A stretch of 44,670 nucleotides of DNA from Acidimicrobiaceae bacterium (GCA_003133665.1 PKYK01000074.1:1-44670); one strand, 5' to 3'; positions 31,862 through 40,646 are shown, numbered from the stretch's first letter. Numbers and translations are program-made. The notes: generated by a model not told the origin, from the sequence alone.

Positions 31862-31889
31862 TCTAAGACTCTTGTGTTGTCAGTGTCAA
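31861..31889 (-). promoter_or_regulatory. sigma-70-type promoter of the liv operon
   Basis: On the minus strand TTGACA (31884-31889), a 17-nt spacer and TTAGAT (31861-31866). Start is expected near 31854, giving a leader of about 100 nt before the livK TTG. The -35 box is perfect and the spacing ideal. Confidence 0.75.
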
Positions 31890-32041
31890 AATAACCATGA
31901 ATTCCTTGGGAAATTGGCATTCATTGGTGACTCATCGGTCCAAATTCTTGTCGTACGTAAGAGTACTGCGGGCAGTTGGCGCACCCACCTACCGGGATTC
32001 ACATTGCACGCCGTGAGTCGCTCGCGACTCGATTCGAACGA

Positions 32042-32734
32042 TCAAGCGTCGAGCCGGAATCCGACGCCCCGGATGGTGATCAGATGTCGGGGATTGGCCG
32101 GATCAGCTTCGATCTTCTGGCGGAGGCGCTTGACGTGCGTGTCAAGGGTCCGGGTGTCGGAGAGCTCGAGGCCCCACCACAGCGTGTCCAGGCAGACCTC
32201 GCGAGTGACCACTTGTCCCAACCGTGAAGCGAAGAGGGCGAGGAGGTCGAACTCCTTGCGGCTCAGTTCGATTTCGCGCCCGCGCAGCGTGACCGTTCGG
32301 CGCACGAAGTCGATGCGCAGATCGCCGAAACTGACGGCCTCCTCCTCTGCGGTTGGTGCGGGACGGCGCAGCACCGCTCGCATGCGCGCGACGAGTTCGC
32401 GAAGTCGGTAGGGCTTCGTGACGTAGTCGGCGGCCCCGATCTCGAGGCCGAGCACAACGTCAACTTCGCTGGTGCGCGCCGAGACCATGATGACCGGCAC
32501 CCGCGTCGAGTCGTACAACTCACGGCAGTAGTCAATGCCGGAACCATCGGGCAACATGACGTCCAGCAGCACGAGGTCGGGCTTGGTGCTGTCCATGAGT
32601 ACGCGGGCTTGGGCGATGTTGCTCGCAGCGACGACGACGAATCCCTCTACCGTGAGTCCGACATTGAGCGCATCTTGGTAACTGGCTTCGTCCTCGACAA
32701 CGAGCACCACACTGCGACCCTCGGGATCAAACAT
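32042..32734 (-). CDS. OmpR/PhoB-family response regulator, RegX3-like
   Basis: A 230-residue two-component regulator. Receiver domain (about 8-120): VVLVVEDEASYQDAL (acidic pocket), phospho-acceptor Asp in LVLLDVMLPDGSG, Thr/Ser in VIMVSAR and Lys in ADYVTKPYRLREL. Winged-helix domain (about 132-228): LRGREIELSRKEFDLLALFA, WGLELSDTRTLDTHVKRLR and TIRGVGFRLDA. It resembles mycobacterial RegX3, the phosphate-starvation regulator, but no senX3-like kinase is adjacent. GGAG precedes ATG 32734. The 291 nt between livK and this gene hold the liv promoter and nothing else I can name. Confidence 0.9.
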   Translation of the reverse strand: MFDPEGRSVVLVVEDEASYQDALNVGLTVEGFVVVAASNIAQARVLMDSTKPDLVLLDVMLPDGSGIDYCRELYDSTRVPVIMVSARTSEVDVVLGLEIGAADYVTKPYRLRELVARMRAVLRRPAPTAEEEAVSFGDLRIDFVRRTVTLRGREIELSRKEFDLLALFASRLGQVVTREVCLDTLWWGLELSDTRTLDTHVKRLRQKIEADPANPRHLITIRGVGFRLDA

Positions 32735-33029
32735 GGCGTCTCCGTGCGGTTCGGACGGTGGACGCCCTTCGTGGTGCGGCGCACGACCGAAGTCCGTGGA
32801 GGGGATGAGATCGGAGGTGGGCCACGTCGCAACCGTAAGAAGGCTGGGTTATCGCAAGGTGAAAGGCCCGCTATCGCGAGGTGGCAATCAGATGAAACCT
32901 TCCGTGAATGTCGCCCGGACGGTGGCCCGGAGCGTTCATCAACGAGTCGCCGAGCCTTGCCGCATCGGGACCGCTGGTGTCGGCAGGGTTCGGTGCCTTA
33001 ATCTGGTCGACAACCGGAGAAGGAGCATC
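32735..33029. other. intergenic region between divergent response regulator and acetamidase-family gene
   Basis: About 295 nt. It should contain both divergent promoters, but I see no consensus pair. In-frame codons run upstream of the acetamidase ATG, yet their composition is unlike the family. No riboswitch motif I know could be matched. Confidence 0.4.
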
Positions 33030-33950
33030 ATGAGCGAAGCCACCGTGAAGATTGGCCGCGATCAGCACGTCTGGTCGTTCGATTCCCAACGCGAACCCGT
33101 GCTGAGTGTTGATCCGGGCGCGGTGATCGAGATCGAGACCTGGGACTGCTTCACCGGCCAGGTGCAGAGCGAGAGCGACACGCTAGAGAAGCTGGATTTG
33201 AACCGGGTGAACAGCGCCACCGGTCCGATCGCCGTGCGAGGCGCCGAGCCGGGCGACACCCTTTCGGTGACCCTGCTCGACATTCGCCCCGGAGCCCAGG
33301 GGGCCGCGATGTGTATTCCCGAATGGGGTCAGTTGATCGACCAGGTGAAATCGCCGACGACGCGAATCTTCAAAGTCGCCGACGGTGTCATCACGATGAA
33401 CGACCGCGTATCGTTCCCCATTCGTCCGATGTTCGGCGTCATTGGGGTGTCGCCCGCTTCCGGGGACGTCTCGACGTTCTTCGCCGACCGCCATGGGGGC
33501 AACATGGATGATCACGTCAACGGAATCGGAGCCACCGTCCACCTCCCGGTCTTCCAATCCGGGGGACAACTGGCCATCGGTGACATGCACGCATCCATGG
33601 GCGACGGGGAGATTTCCGGCACCGGTGTGGAGATCGGTGGCACGGCCCTCATCAAGGTAGACGTCATCAAGGGCAAGAGGGGAGGTTGGCCGATCACCGA
33701 GACGGCCGACGCTTTCTACACCCACGGCACGTCGGGCGACAGCATCGATGACGCGCTGAAGTTCGCGTGCGAAGAGGCGGCCAGATTGCTGGTGGACGAG
33801 TGGGGCTTCTCGAACGAGGACGCCTTCATGTTCTTGTCGGTCGCGGGCGACCTCGGCATCGCCCAGTACTGTCACCCTTCACCGGGCAGCGTCATCGCGC
33901 GGATGCGCGTGCCGAAACTGACGTCGAACCCGTGTCCGTTCCGTCTCTAA
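33030..33950 (+). CDS. acetamidase/formamidase family protein
   Basis: Hydrolyses short amides such as formamide or acetamide to acid and ammonia. The 306-residue protein has the FmdA/AmdA-type segments ETWDCFTGQV, NPATGP-like NSATGPIAVRGAEPGDTL, IRPMFGVIGVSP, GGNMDDHVNGIGATVHLPVF and the family hallmark GDMHASMGDGEISGTGVE. ATG 33030 follows GAGAAGGAG and yields a standard length. It is followed with no gap by the convergent repeat-protein gene. Nitrogen scavenging is a likely role; no amide transporter is adjacent, though the liv-type system 1.3 kb away belongs to a family that includes amide importers. Confidence 0.9.
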   Translation: MSEATVKIGRDQHVWSFDSQREPVLSVDPGAVIEIETWDCFTGQVQSESDTLEKLDLNRVNSATGPIAVRGAEPGDTLSVTLLDIRPGAQGAAMCIPEWGQLIDQVKSPTTRIFKVADGVITMNDRVSFPIRPMFGVIGVSPASGDVSTFFADRHGGNMDDHVNGIGATVHLPVFQSGGQLAIGDMHASMGDGEISGTGVEIGGTALIKVDVIKGKRGGWPITETADAFYTHGTSGDSIDDALKFACEEAARLLVDEWGFSNEDAFMFLSVAGDLGIAQYCHPSPGSVIARMRVPKLTSNPCPFRL

Positions 33951-35402
33951 CTAGTTCGTGGTGATGGTGAAACCCTGGTAGTTCGTTGAACCGCTCAGGT
34001 AACTCCCGGTGGCCGTGCACTGACCACTCACCGGACAGACGAGCCCGTACACGCCGCCGTCGACGCCCACGCTGGTGGCTCCCGAGGGCAAGGTGACTTT
34101 GGCGCCGGTCTGCCACACGCCGTCAACTTCGCTCACCGTCAGGGCTTGGTAGCTGCTCGATCCATCCAGGTACGCGGCGCCGGCACTGCACTGGCCAGCC
34201 ACGACGCACGACATCGCCACGACGCCGCCGTTCTTGCCGGCCATGAGCGAGCCACTCGGCAGCGTCAGTTCGACGGCGGGCCTCCAAGTCCCGTTGACCT
34301 GATCGATGAGGAAGCCCTGGTACTTGCCCGAGCTGTCCCGGTACTGTCCACCGGTGCTGCAGTTGCCCGCGGACGGACACGAGATCCCACTGAAACCATA
34401 GAAGAACACGTGGGGGTTCGCCGCGGCACCGGCGGGCATCTTCATCGCCACCGCGCGACCCCACCGGCCGGCCGACTCGGAGACGGTGAATCCCTCGAGG
34501 TTGGCGCTCTCGCTCTCGTACGTGCCGATGGTGGTGCAGTTGCCAACGGACGCGCACGCCACCGAGCTGAGTGACACATTGGGATAGGCGTTGGCGTTGG
34601 CCGGAAGCGTCACCGCGGTCCCCCGCGACCACTTTCCGGCGACTTCGTTGAGGATCAACCCGTGGGTCAAGTTGTTCGCATCGATGTACGAGCCCGTGGC
34701 ACTGCAGTTTCCGCCAGACACGCAGGCCAACTGGCCCAGCGAGACGAAGGGGTTCTCGTTGGCGCCCGAGGGCAGCGAAGTCTCGGCGGCCCTCCTCCAT
34801 TTGCCCCGGACCTCATCGAGCACCAGTCCTTCAATTCGCTGGGCGCGCGCGGCTTTGACAATGTAGGTCCCGACGGCGCTGCAGTTGCCTGCTGACGCGC
34901 AGTCCACCGAGCGAAGTTGTGAGTTCTGCCCTGAGCCGAGGGCGTTCGCTGGCAGCGACACCTGTGTTGCACTCTTCCAACGGCCGTTCACCTTCTCTTC
35001 GACGAAGCTGCGGACGTTGTTCGACGAGTCCTGGTACGAACCGACGATGGCGCAGCTTGCGGCCGAGCCGCACGACACGGCGTAGGGCGTGATGCCCGGG
35101 CTCGCCGCCGCGTTGGCGGGTGGGGTGATCATGGTCGGATTCCTCCAGACGCCACGTGTCTCATTCAAGATGAGTCCCCGGGTCGTGCTGGAGGCGTCGC
35201 TGAAGTCGCCGACGGCGACACAGTCTCCGGCCGAGGGACACGAGAGGGCCGGGAGATAGCCCTGCGGGATTCCCGTGCCGCCCGGCGGCAACGCCGCGTT
35301 TTGCGCGACTTTCCAGGTGGGCGCCATACTTGCACCGGCCGGCATGACGGTCGCCATGGTGACGACTGCCGAGATCAGGAGTGCTGCGCGTGCGAACTTC
35401 AT
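33951..35402 (-). CDS. secreted protein of eight Cys-paired repeats
   Basis: A 483-residue exported protein. The signal peptide is KFARAALLISAVVTMATVMP with a probable site after AGASMA. The rest is eight tandem repeats of about 57 residues. Each starts with a C-x5-C pair (CPSAGDC, CGSAASC, CASAGNC, CVSGGNC, CASVGNC, CPSAGNC, CVVAGQC, CPVSGQC), then AVG-Y-x-D-like, a strand such as GLILNE, G-x-W, and V-x-LPAGA. The last is truncated. Sixteen cysteines suggest one disulfide per repeat; strand pattern suggests a beta-propeller. No LPxTG or C-terminal membrane helix, so it is probably released. I know similar repeats only from uncharacterised actinobacterial secreted proteins. Confidence 0.8.
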   Translation of the reverse strand: MKFARAALLISAVVTMATVMPAGASMAPTWKVAQNAALPPGGTGIPQGYLPALSCPSAGDCVAVGDFSDASSTTRGLILNETRGVWRNPTMITPPANAAASPGITPYAVSCGSAASCAIVGSYQDSSNNVRSFVEEKVNGRWKSATQVSLPANALGSGQNSQLRSVDCASAGNCSAVGTYIVKAARAQRIEGLVLDEVRGKWRRAAETSLPSGANENPFVSLGQLACVSGGNCSATGSYIDANNLTHGLILNEVAGKWSRGTAVTLPANANAYPNVSLSSVACASVGNCTTIGTYESESANLEGFTVSESAGRWGRAVAMKMPAGAAANPHVFFYGFSGISCPSAGNCSTGGQYRDSSGKYQGFLIDQVNGTWRPAVELTLPSGSLMAGKNGGVVAMSCVVAGQCSAGAAYLDGSSSYQALTVSEVDGVWQTGAKVTLPSGATSVGVDGGVYGLVCPVSGQCTATGSYLSGSTNYQGFTITTN

Positions 35403-35504
35403 CGGTGGTGCTCTGCTTTCGAGAACGTCAAGGGCCGGTCTGCTCACTGAGCATCGGGATGGACCGCAGGGCACGGTTCCCTCACTCAATGTGGGCCAGA
35501 CCTC

Positions 35505-35510
35505 AGTATA
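35505..35510 (-). promoter_or_regulatory. possible -10 box of the repeat-protein gene
   Basis: TATACT on the minus strand, about 100 nt upstream of ATG 35402, in an AT-richer patch. The matching -35 region is poor. Proposed because it is the only clear -10 match between the two divergent genes. Confidence 0.35.
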
Positions 35511-35681
35511 AGTAACACTTCCCAGAACGTCCCCCACCAACGGGTGTCTGAATCCGGCCGCAGCGCACGCTGTCCCGGTCCATCGCACCACGAACGCGTC
35601 GGAATTTGCTACGCATTGAGGGCAGGCATTCGCCACGTCACCGTGGCCCTTATCGCGACGGTCGCGCCTGGCGGGGGGAGA

Positions 35682-36887
35682 ATGATGATTGACGGCGACG
35701 CCAACGTTGAGGCAGTGTTCGAGCCAGCCGAACTGGCGTTGCTCGGCGAGGAGTACCCACGCTTCAGCGGCGCAGAGCTCGCCCGTCGACGACGGGCGGT
35801 GGAAGAGCTGATGGCTTCATCCGAGGTCGACCACCTCTTGCTCTACGGCACTGGCGGACGAGGCGGGGCGGTGTCGTGGATCTCGCAGTGGCTGGTGACC
35901 AACGAAGCGCAGTTGGTGGTGAGCCCGGGCCGTGGCGACGCGCTCTTCGTCCAGTATTTCAACCACGTGCCACTGGCCACCAAACTCGCGAGTGACGCGA
36001 CGGTGGCGTGGGGAGGGGTGTCGACCATCGCGAGTTCAATCGCCGAGTTGCGACGTCGGGGTGCCGCGAGGGGGCGTGTCGGCGTGATTGGGCCGCTGCC
36101 ATTCGCAGCCGCCAGGGCGCTGGAGGCTGCCGTTGGCGCGGTCGTCGACCTGAACGCCGGCTACAACCGTCTGCGGCTCATCAAGTCGTCAGAGGAGCTC
36201 CGGTGGTTCCGCCTCGGAGCACGCATGGCCGACCTTTCGATAGGCGCCCTCGCAGAGAAGTTGCGACCGGGTTTGAGCGAGCGGGACCTTGGTGCCATTG
36301 TCGAGGCGGCGTACCACCCCTACGGCGGAGTGAATGGCATCCACTACTTCGCGGTGAACGCGATGGACGATCCCTCCTACTGCGTGCCGCGACAACATCC
36401 TTCCAGCCGCGTGGTTCGCCACGGCGACGTGGTGACCACGGAGATCACGGCCAACTTCTGGGACTACGGCGGGCAGGTGCTGCGGACATTCAGCGTCGGC
36501 GAGGAACTCCGGCCGCTCTTTCGCGACCTTCATGACGTCGCCGACGCCGCGTACGACGCGATCGCTCGCTGTCTGGTGCCGGGCACGCCGGCCAGTGACC
36601 TCGTCGAAGCTGGTCGAGTCATCGAGGACGCCGGTTTCACGACCTACGACGATTTGGTGCACGGTTACGGGGGTGGCTACCTGGCGCCGGTCCTGGGCTC
36701 GCCCAGTCGGCAGAACGAAGCGGTCCCGGACATGGTGTTACAGGAGGGGATGATGCTCGTGGTCCAGCCCAACGTGGTCACGAAGGATCACCGTGCGGGG
36801 GTGCAGACCGGCGAATGCCTGCTCGTCACCTCGTCGGGACCGCAGCGAATTCACACGGCCCGGCAACGGGCCATTCGAGTCGGATGA
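35682..36887 (+). CDS. M24-fold (aminopeptidase P / creatinase-like) protein without canonical metal ligands
   Basis: A 401-residue protein with an N-terminal creatinase-like domain (FSGAELARRRRAVEELMASS, LLLYGTGGRGGAVSWIS) and a C-terminal pita-bread domain. Where active M24 peptidases have D-x-G...SD-x-TRTF, this has TTEITANFWDYGGQVLRTF, so the second Asp is Gln and the first is Glu. The His of HGYGGGYLAP and the last Glu in GVQTGECLLVT remain, but the usual Glu in E-PG is Gln (VVQPNVV). It therefore resembles creatinase-type hydrolases or an inactive peptidase more than a dinuclear metallopeptidase. ATG 35682 follows GGGGGGAG. Substrate unknown. Confidence 0.8.
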   Translation: MMIDGDANVEAVFEPAELALLGEEYPRFSGAELARRRRAVEELMASSEVDHLLLYGTGGRGGAVSWISQWLVTNEAQLVVSPGRGDALFVQYFNHVPLATKLASDATVAWGGVSTIASSIAELRRRGAARGRVGVIGPLPFAAARALEAAVGAVVDLNAGYNRLRLIKSSEELRWFRLGARMADLSIGALAEKLRPGLSERDLGAIVEAAYHPYGGVNGIHYFAVNAMDDPSYCVPRQHPSSRVVRHGDVVTTEITANFWDYGGQVLRTFSVGEELRPLFRDLHDVADAAYDAIARCLVPGTPASDLVEAGRVIEDAGFTTYDDLVHGYGGGYLAPVLGSPSRQNEAVPDMVLQEGMMLVVQPNVVTKDHRAGVQTGECLLVTSSGPQRIHTARQRAIRVG

Positions 36888-37222
36888 GCGGTGGTGATCG
36901 GGCGATCGCGCCACCGATGGGGTGGCTCGCGTTTCGACTGAGTTGGGTGAGGGGTGGCGAGCCGTTCGAGTCCCCGGCACCATCCCCGAACTGGTGAAGC
37001 GGTCCCCGGGGGCTCGGACTGCGGCCAACCACGGGGAGGAAGAGTTCGGGGCCATAAATTTGGCCAGGTTCACCACGAATCAGGCGATGGTGTCCGTAGA
37101 ATGAACTTCGTGCGGCCGCCCACTCGTCTTGCAGCATCAGTTCGCCAATGCCGTGTCGATTCAAGAAGGGGCCGGCGGCTGCGAATCGCGACGCGTTGTG
37201 GCCGTCTCCCGGGCGGATCGCA
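36888..37222. other. intergenic region before the second response regulator
   Basis: 335 nt with no gene. It contains a -10-like TAGAAT at 37097-37102 but no matching -35 box, and GC-rich short palindromes near its left end that might terminate the M24 gene. Nothing else is recognised. Confidence 0.4.
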
Positions 37223-37930
37223 ATGACGAAGATTCTCATAGTTGACGACGACGCCGAGATCGTCAGACTGCTCGAGACATTCCTCACCGGTGAGGGCTTT
37301 GAAGTCGTCGTGGCCTCAGATGGGCCCAGCGCGCTGACGGCCACATCGTCGATGGAACCCGATCTCATCCTGCTCGACATCGTCCTTGGGTCCGAGGACG
37401 GGCGAGACGTGTTGCGTGAACTGCGGCTGATTAGCGACGTCCCCACGATCTTCCTGACGGGGCGGGGTCTCGAAGCCGAGAGGATCGCCGGTCTGAAGAT
37501 GGGTGCCGACGACTACATCGTTAAGCCGTTTTCACTTGGCGAGGTGTCGGCGCGAATCGAGTCGGTCCTGCGCCGCTCGGGGGTCAACGTCCTGCAGCAC
37601 CAGATCGATGCGCCCAATCTGAAGTTCGGCGAACTCCACATCAATGAAAGTACGCACGAGGTGAGGATGGGCGGCGTTCTTCTCGAACTGACGTCAAAGG
37701 AGTTCGCGCTTCTCGCCTTCCTCGCCTCGTCGCCTCGGCAGGTGTTCTCTCGCGAACAACTCCTGAAGCACGTGTGGTCGTCGTCAAGTGAATGGCAGAA
37801 CGAGGCAACGGTGACCGAGCACATCCGGCGACTTCGCTCGAAGATCGAGGTCGATCCAGATCATCCCCGTTGGATTGCCACGGTGCGCGGTGTCGGTTAC
37901 CGGTTCGAACCGGATTCGGCCGCCGACTAA
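37223..37930 (+). CDS. OmpR/PhoB-family response regulator
   Basis: A 235-residue regulator. Receiver: ILIVDDDAEIVRLLETFL, phospho-acceptor Asp in LILLDIVLGSEDGRD, Thr in TIFLTGRG and Lys in ADDYIVKPFSLGE. Winged helix from about residue 135: GGVLLELTSKEFALLAFLAS, FSREQLLKHVWSSSSEWQNE, VTEHIRRLRSKIEVDPDHP and TVRGVGYRFEP. ATG 37223 has only a weak GGCGGA. It converges with the hybrid kinase gene, a likely but unproven partner. Confidence 0.92.
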   Translation: MTKILIVDDDAEIVRLLETFLTGEGFEVVVASDGPSALTATSSMEPDLILLDIVLGSEDGRDVLRELRLISDVPTIFLTGRGLEAERIAGLKMGADDYIVKPFSLGEVSARIESVLRRSGVNVLQHQIDAPNLKFGELHINESTHEVRMGGVLLELTSKEFALLAFLASSPRQVFSREQLLKHVWSSSSEWQNEATVTEHIRRLRSKIEVDPDHPRWIATVRGVGYRFEPDSAAD

Positions 37931-38000
37931 CGTCTTGCGTCCGTCGAGAGGCGCGTGACTCGCTCGCAACGACCGTCTCTCCGGAGAGCGACAACCTGGC

Positions 38001-38024
38001 ACCGGCACCGGCACCGGCACCGGC
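38001..38024. repeat. four tandem copies of hexamer ACCGGC
   Basis: Perfect ACCGGC x4 in the 130-nt gap between the convergent response regulator and kinase genes. It follows a 12-bp palindrome CTCTCCGGAGAG at 37977-37988, which could be part of a bidirectional terminator. A short simple repeat with no known role. Confidence 0.7.
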
Positions 38025-38060
38025 CCAGGCACGCGGAGCGACGGATCGAAGGAGATTGCG

Positions 38061-40646
38061 CTACGCGCGACGCGCCAGAAGTTCATGAATCTGGTCCACG
38101 AGTTCGCTGGGCTTGAAGGGCTTGGCCAGAAACGCGCAGGTCCCCGGGAGAAGACTTTGCAGCACCGTCGCATCCGCAGTTCCCGACACGAGCAACACCC
38201 TGAGCGCCGGATTCACCGACTGGAGCGATTGGGCCAGATCGGGTCCGGACATGAGGTTCATCACCACATCGCTCAAGAGCAGGTCGATGGGGCCGTCGAA
38301 GTCCCTCGCCAATTCGCTCGCTCGCTCGCCCGAGTCGGCCTCCAGCACCTGGTAGCCGTTACGTCTGAGGACTTGACCCATGAGGCGGCGTAGCCCTTCG
38401 TCGTCCTCGGCCAGCAACACCGTCGCCGAACCGCGGGGCCGAACCACGTCGGTCGATGGCGGTTCCTCGGCGGCCGCCTCGTCAACGGCGGGGAGGAATA
38501 TCTCAAACGTCGTGCCCAGGCCGACCTCGGAGCGACACCGAATCGCGCCTCCGCTCTCTTCGACCAGTCGGCGAGCCGCGGCGAGCCCGAGCCCCGTTCC
38601 TTTGAAGGGTCCCTTGGTCGTGAACAGTGGCTCGAAACAGCGTTGACGCGTATCCTCGTCCATTCCCGACCCGGTGTCGGCAACGGAGATCAGAACGTAC
38701 TCACCTGCGGAGACGTGCAAGTCGAGAGCCCGGTCGGCGCTGATCGCGACGGGACTCACCGAGATCTCCAGTCGGCCCCCTTCGGGCATCGCGTCTCGGG
38801 CGTTGAGTGCCAGATTGAGGATCATCTGCTCGAACTGATCGGCGTCGACGCGAACGTTGCGTGAGTGCGCGTCGAGCGACCACACGATCTCCACGTCGAT
38901 GCCAACGATTCGCTCGAGGACTTCGGCGTTTGATTCGATGGCGGCGGTGGGATCGAGTACCACCGGTTCGGGCGCCATTGTCCGGCCGATCGTCTGCAGT
39001 TGTCCGGTCAGCATCGAGGCCCGAGAGGCGGTTGCCTGAATATCCTTCACCATTTGAAAGGCGCGATCGTCCGCTTCGAGGTCCTGGGACAGGATCTCCG
39101 CGTAACCCGAGATCAGCGTCAGCAGGTTGTTGAAGTCGTGGGCGACACTGCTCGCCACCTGCCCTCGTATTTCCATCCGATGAGCGTGGCGAAGTTCCGC
39201 TTTGAGTTCGCGTTGGTCGGTCACGTCGTCGACCAGCGTCAGGATGCTGCGGGCCTCGCCGGTGGCGGAAGGCAGCAGCGCGGCCGACGCAGTCAGATCT
39301 CTCCTCCTCCCACCGATTTCAACGTCCACAAACTCACGACCACCGGTGGCGACGCCCTCGAGGACGTCTGACCAAAGTGCGTTCAGTCTGGTCAAGGCGG
39401 CGTCGGGGAAAACTGGCGGGGCGCCGTCGGACGTCTCGGCGTAATCGGGCCAGGAGAACAGCCTGCTGGCCGCTCGGTTCCACCAACGGACCCGTCCCGC
39501 AGTGTCGACTTCAACGATTCCAACCGGCGCGGTCTCAACGAGGACGCGCCAACGGGCCTCGCTGTTTTGAATCGTCCGGCTCAGCTCGGCGGCGTCCAGC
39601 GCTCTCGAGGCCACTTGGGCGAGCAGAGTCAGCACTTCCCTGTCCTCAGAACCGAACTCGGAACCAGAGTCCCGGCGAATCGCCACGACACCTCGGGCGT
39701 GATCCCGTCGTTCGAGTAGTGGCGCGATTAGCCAGTCGTCTTCGCGCCAGGGAGCGGTGCCTCCGTGCCGTGAACTTGGAAGGTCACTGAACGGTGAGTC
39801 ATCGCCGGCCGGAACGATGGCCGCCCCCTTTCCCCGACGAGCGGCCACCTGCAGCGGGGCCACCGGTCCCGATTCCAGGGAAACAATTGCCACGTCAGCG
39901 TCGAAGACATTGCGCGTGCTGTTGGCGAGACTTACGAGGATGTCCTGCTCGTTTCTGAGACCCGCGACCGTGATCGATGCTGCGATGAGCTGGTGGAGCT
40001 GACTGGCAATTCGTTGGGTTCTGCGCACGGCGTCACGGGCGTCCTGATGCAGCAGGATCCGCTCAATGGTCGTCGCGGTGTTCCACGCGACTTCTTCGGC
40101 CGCCGCAATCTCTGAGAATCCGTAGCCCGGGCGACTCTCGTCAGAGACGAAGGTCATCGTTCCGAAGGGAAGGTCGTTAACACGAAGACTCACCACGAGG
40201 CACCAGGGCAGTTCTGGGTCAGCGCCGTTGGGCCACGCTTCGGTGCGTCCGCTCGCCAGGACGCGCTTCGTTAACTCCGCCAGCTCGGGCACGCGCTCCA
40301 GCAAGGCTGGCGCGCCGCACTCTCCGTGTCCGCTGACGTGAGTCGAATGGTCGCAACCGCTGTGGCGAATTGCCAGCCGGCGCAATACGCCATTCGAATC
40401 GGCGATGTCGATCGCGCACCAATCGCTGAAGGCGGGCACGGCGATGTCGAGCAGAGCGAGGAGATTTGATTCATAGCCCGCGCCGGCCGCGGACTTCCCT
40501 CCACCGGTATTGGCGCGAAGTTCCGCGTAGCGATGTGTGAACTCCAACGCGCGCCCAGGTTCGCCCTCGCTGACGCCCGTTCGAGACAGGTGGTGTGGGC
40601 CGTCGGACTTCTCGTGGCTCTCACTGCTGTCAATTCCGGAGGCCAT
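38061..40646 (-). CDS. hybrid sensor histidine kinase (GAF-GAF-PAS-HisKA-HATPase-REC)
   Basis: An 861-residue soluble kinase; no membrane helix is seen. Two GAF-like domains (about 55-200 and 215-360) are followed by a PAS domain (WRVLVETAPVGIVEVDTAGR to LVDDVTDQREL, about 368-490). The H-box is SSVAHDFNNLLTLISGYAEI, the N-box LNLALNARDAMPEGG, then VADTGSGMDEDT and KGTGLGLAAARRL. A C-terminal receiver (about 735-861) has LLAEDDEGLRRL, Asp in LLLSDVVMN and Lys in FLAKPFKPSEL. HDFNN-type kinases with a C-terminal receiver usually sense internal signals. GGAGG precedes ATG 40646. Convergent with the response regulator. Confidence 0.92.
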   Translation of the reverse strand: MASGIDSSESHEKSDGPHHLSRTGVSEGEPGRALEFTHRYAELRANTGGGKSAAGAGYESNLLALLDIAVPAFSDWCAIDIADSNGVLRRLAIRHSGCDHSTHVSGHGECGAPALLERVPELAELTKRVLASGRTEAWPNGADPELPWCLVVSLRVNDLPFGTMTFVSDESRPGYGFSEIAAAEEVAWNTATTIERILLHQDARDAVRRTQRIASQLHQLIAASITVAGLRNEQDILVSLANSTRNVFDADVAIVSLESGPVAPLQVAARRGKGAAIVPAGDDSPFSDLPSSRHGGTAPWREDDWLIAPLLERRDHARGVVAIRRDSGSEFGSEDREVLTLLAQVASRALDAAELSRTIQNSEARWRVLVETAPVGIVEVDTAGRVRWWNRAASRLFSWPDYAETSDGAPPVFPDAALTRLNALWSDVLEGVATGGREFVDVEIGGRRRDLTASAALLPSATGEARSILTLVDDVTDQRELKAELRHAHRMEIRGQVASSVAHDFNNLLTLISGYAEILSQDLEADDRAFQMVKDIQATASRASMLTGQLQTIGRTMAPEPVVLDPTAAIESNAEVLERIVGIDVEIVWSLDAHSRNVRVDADQFEQMILNLALNARDAMPEGGRLEISVSPVAISADRALDLHVSAGEYVLISVADTGSGMDEDTRQRCFEPLFTTKGPFKGTGLGLAAARRLVEESGGAIRCRSEVGLGTTFEIFLPAVDEAAAEEPPSTDVVRPRGSATVLLAEDDEGLRRLMGQVLRRNGYQVLEADSGERASELARDFDGPIDLLLSDVVMNLMSGPDLAQSLQSVNPALRVLLVSGTADATVLQSLLPGTCAFLAKPFKPSELVDQIHELLARRA

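Noticed and set aside
32735..33029. Guanidine-type riboswitch before the acetamidase-family gene
   Set aside because: The ykkC consensus elements could not be matched by eye.
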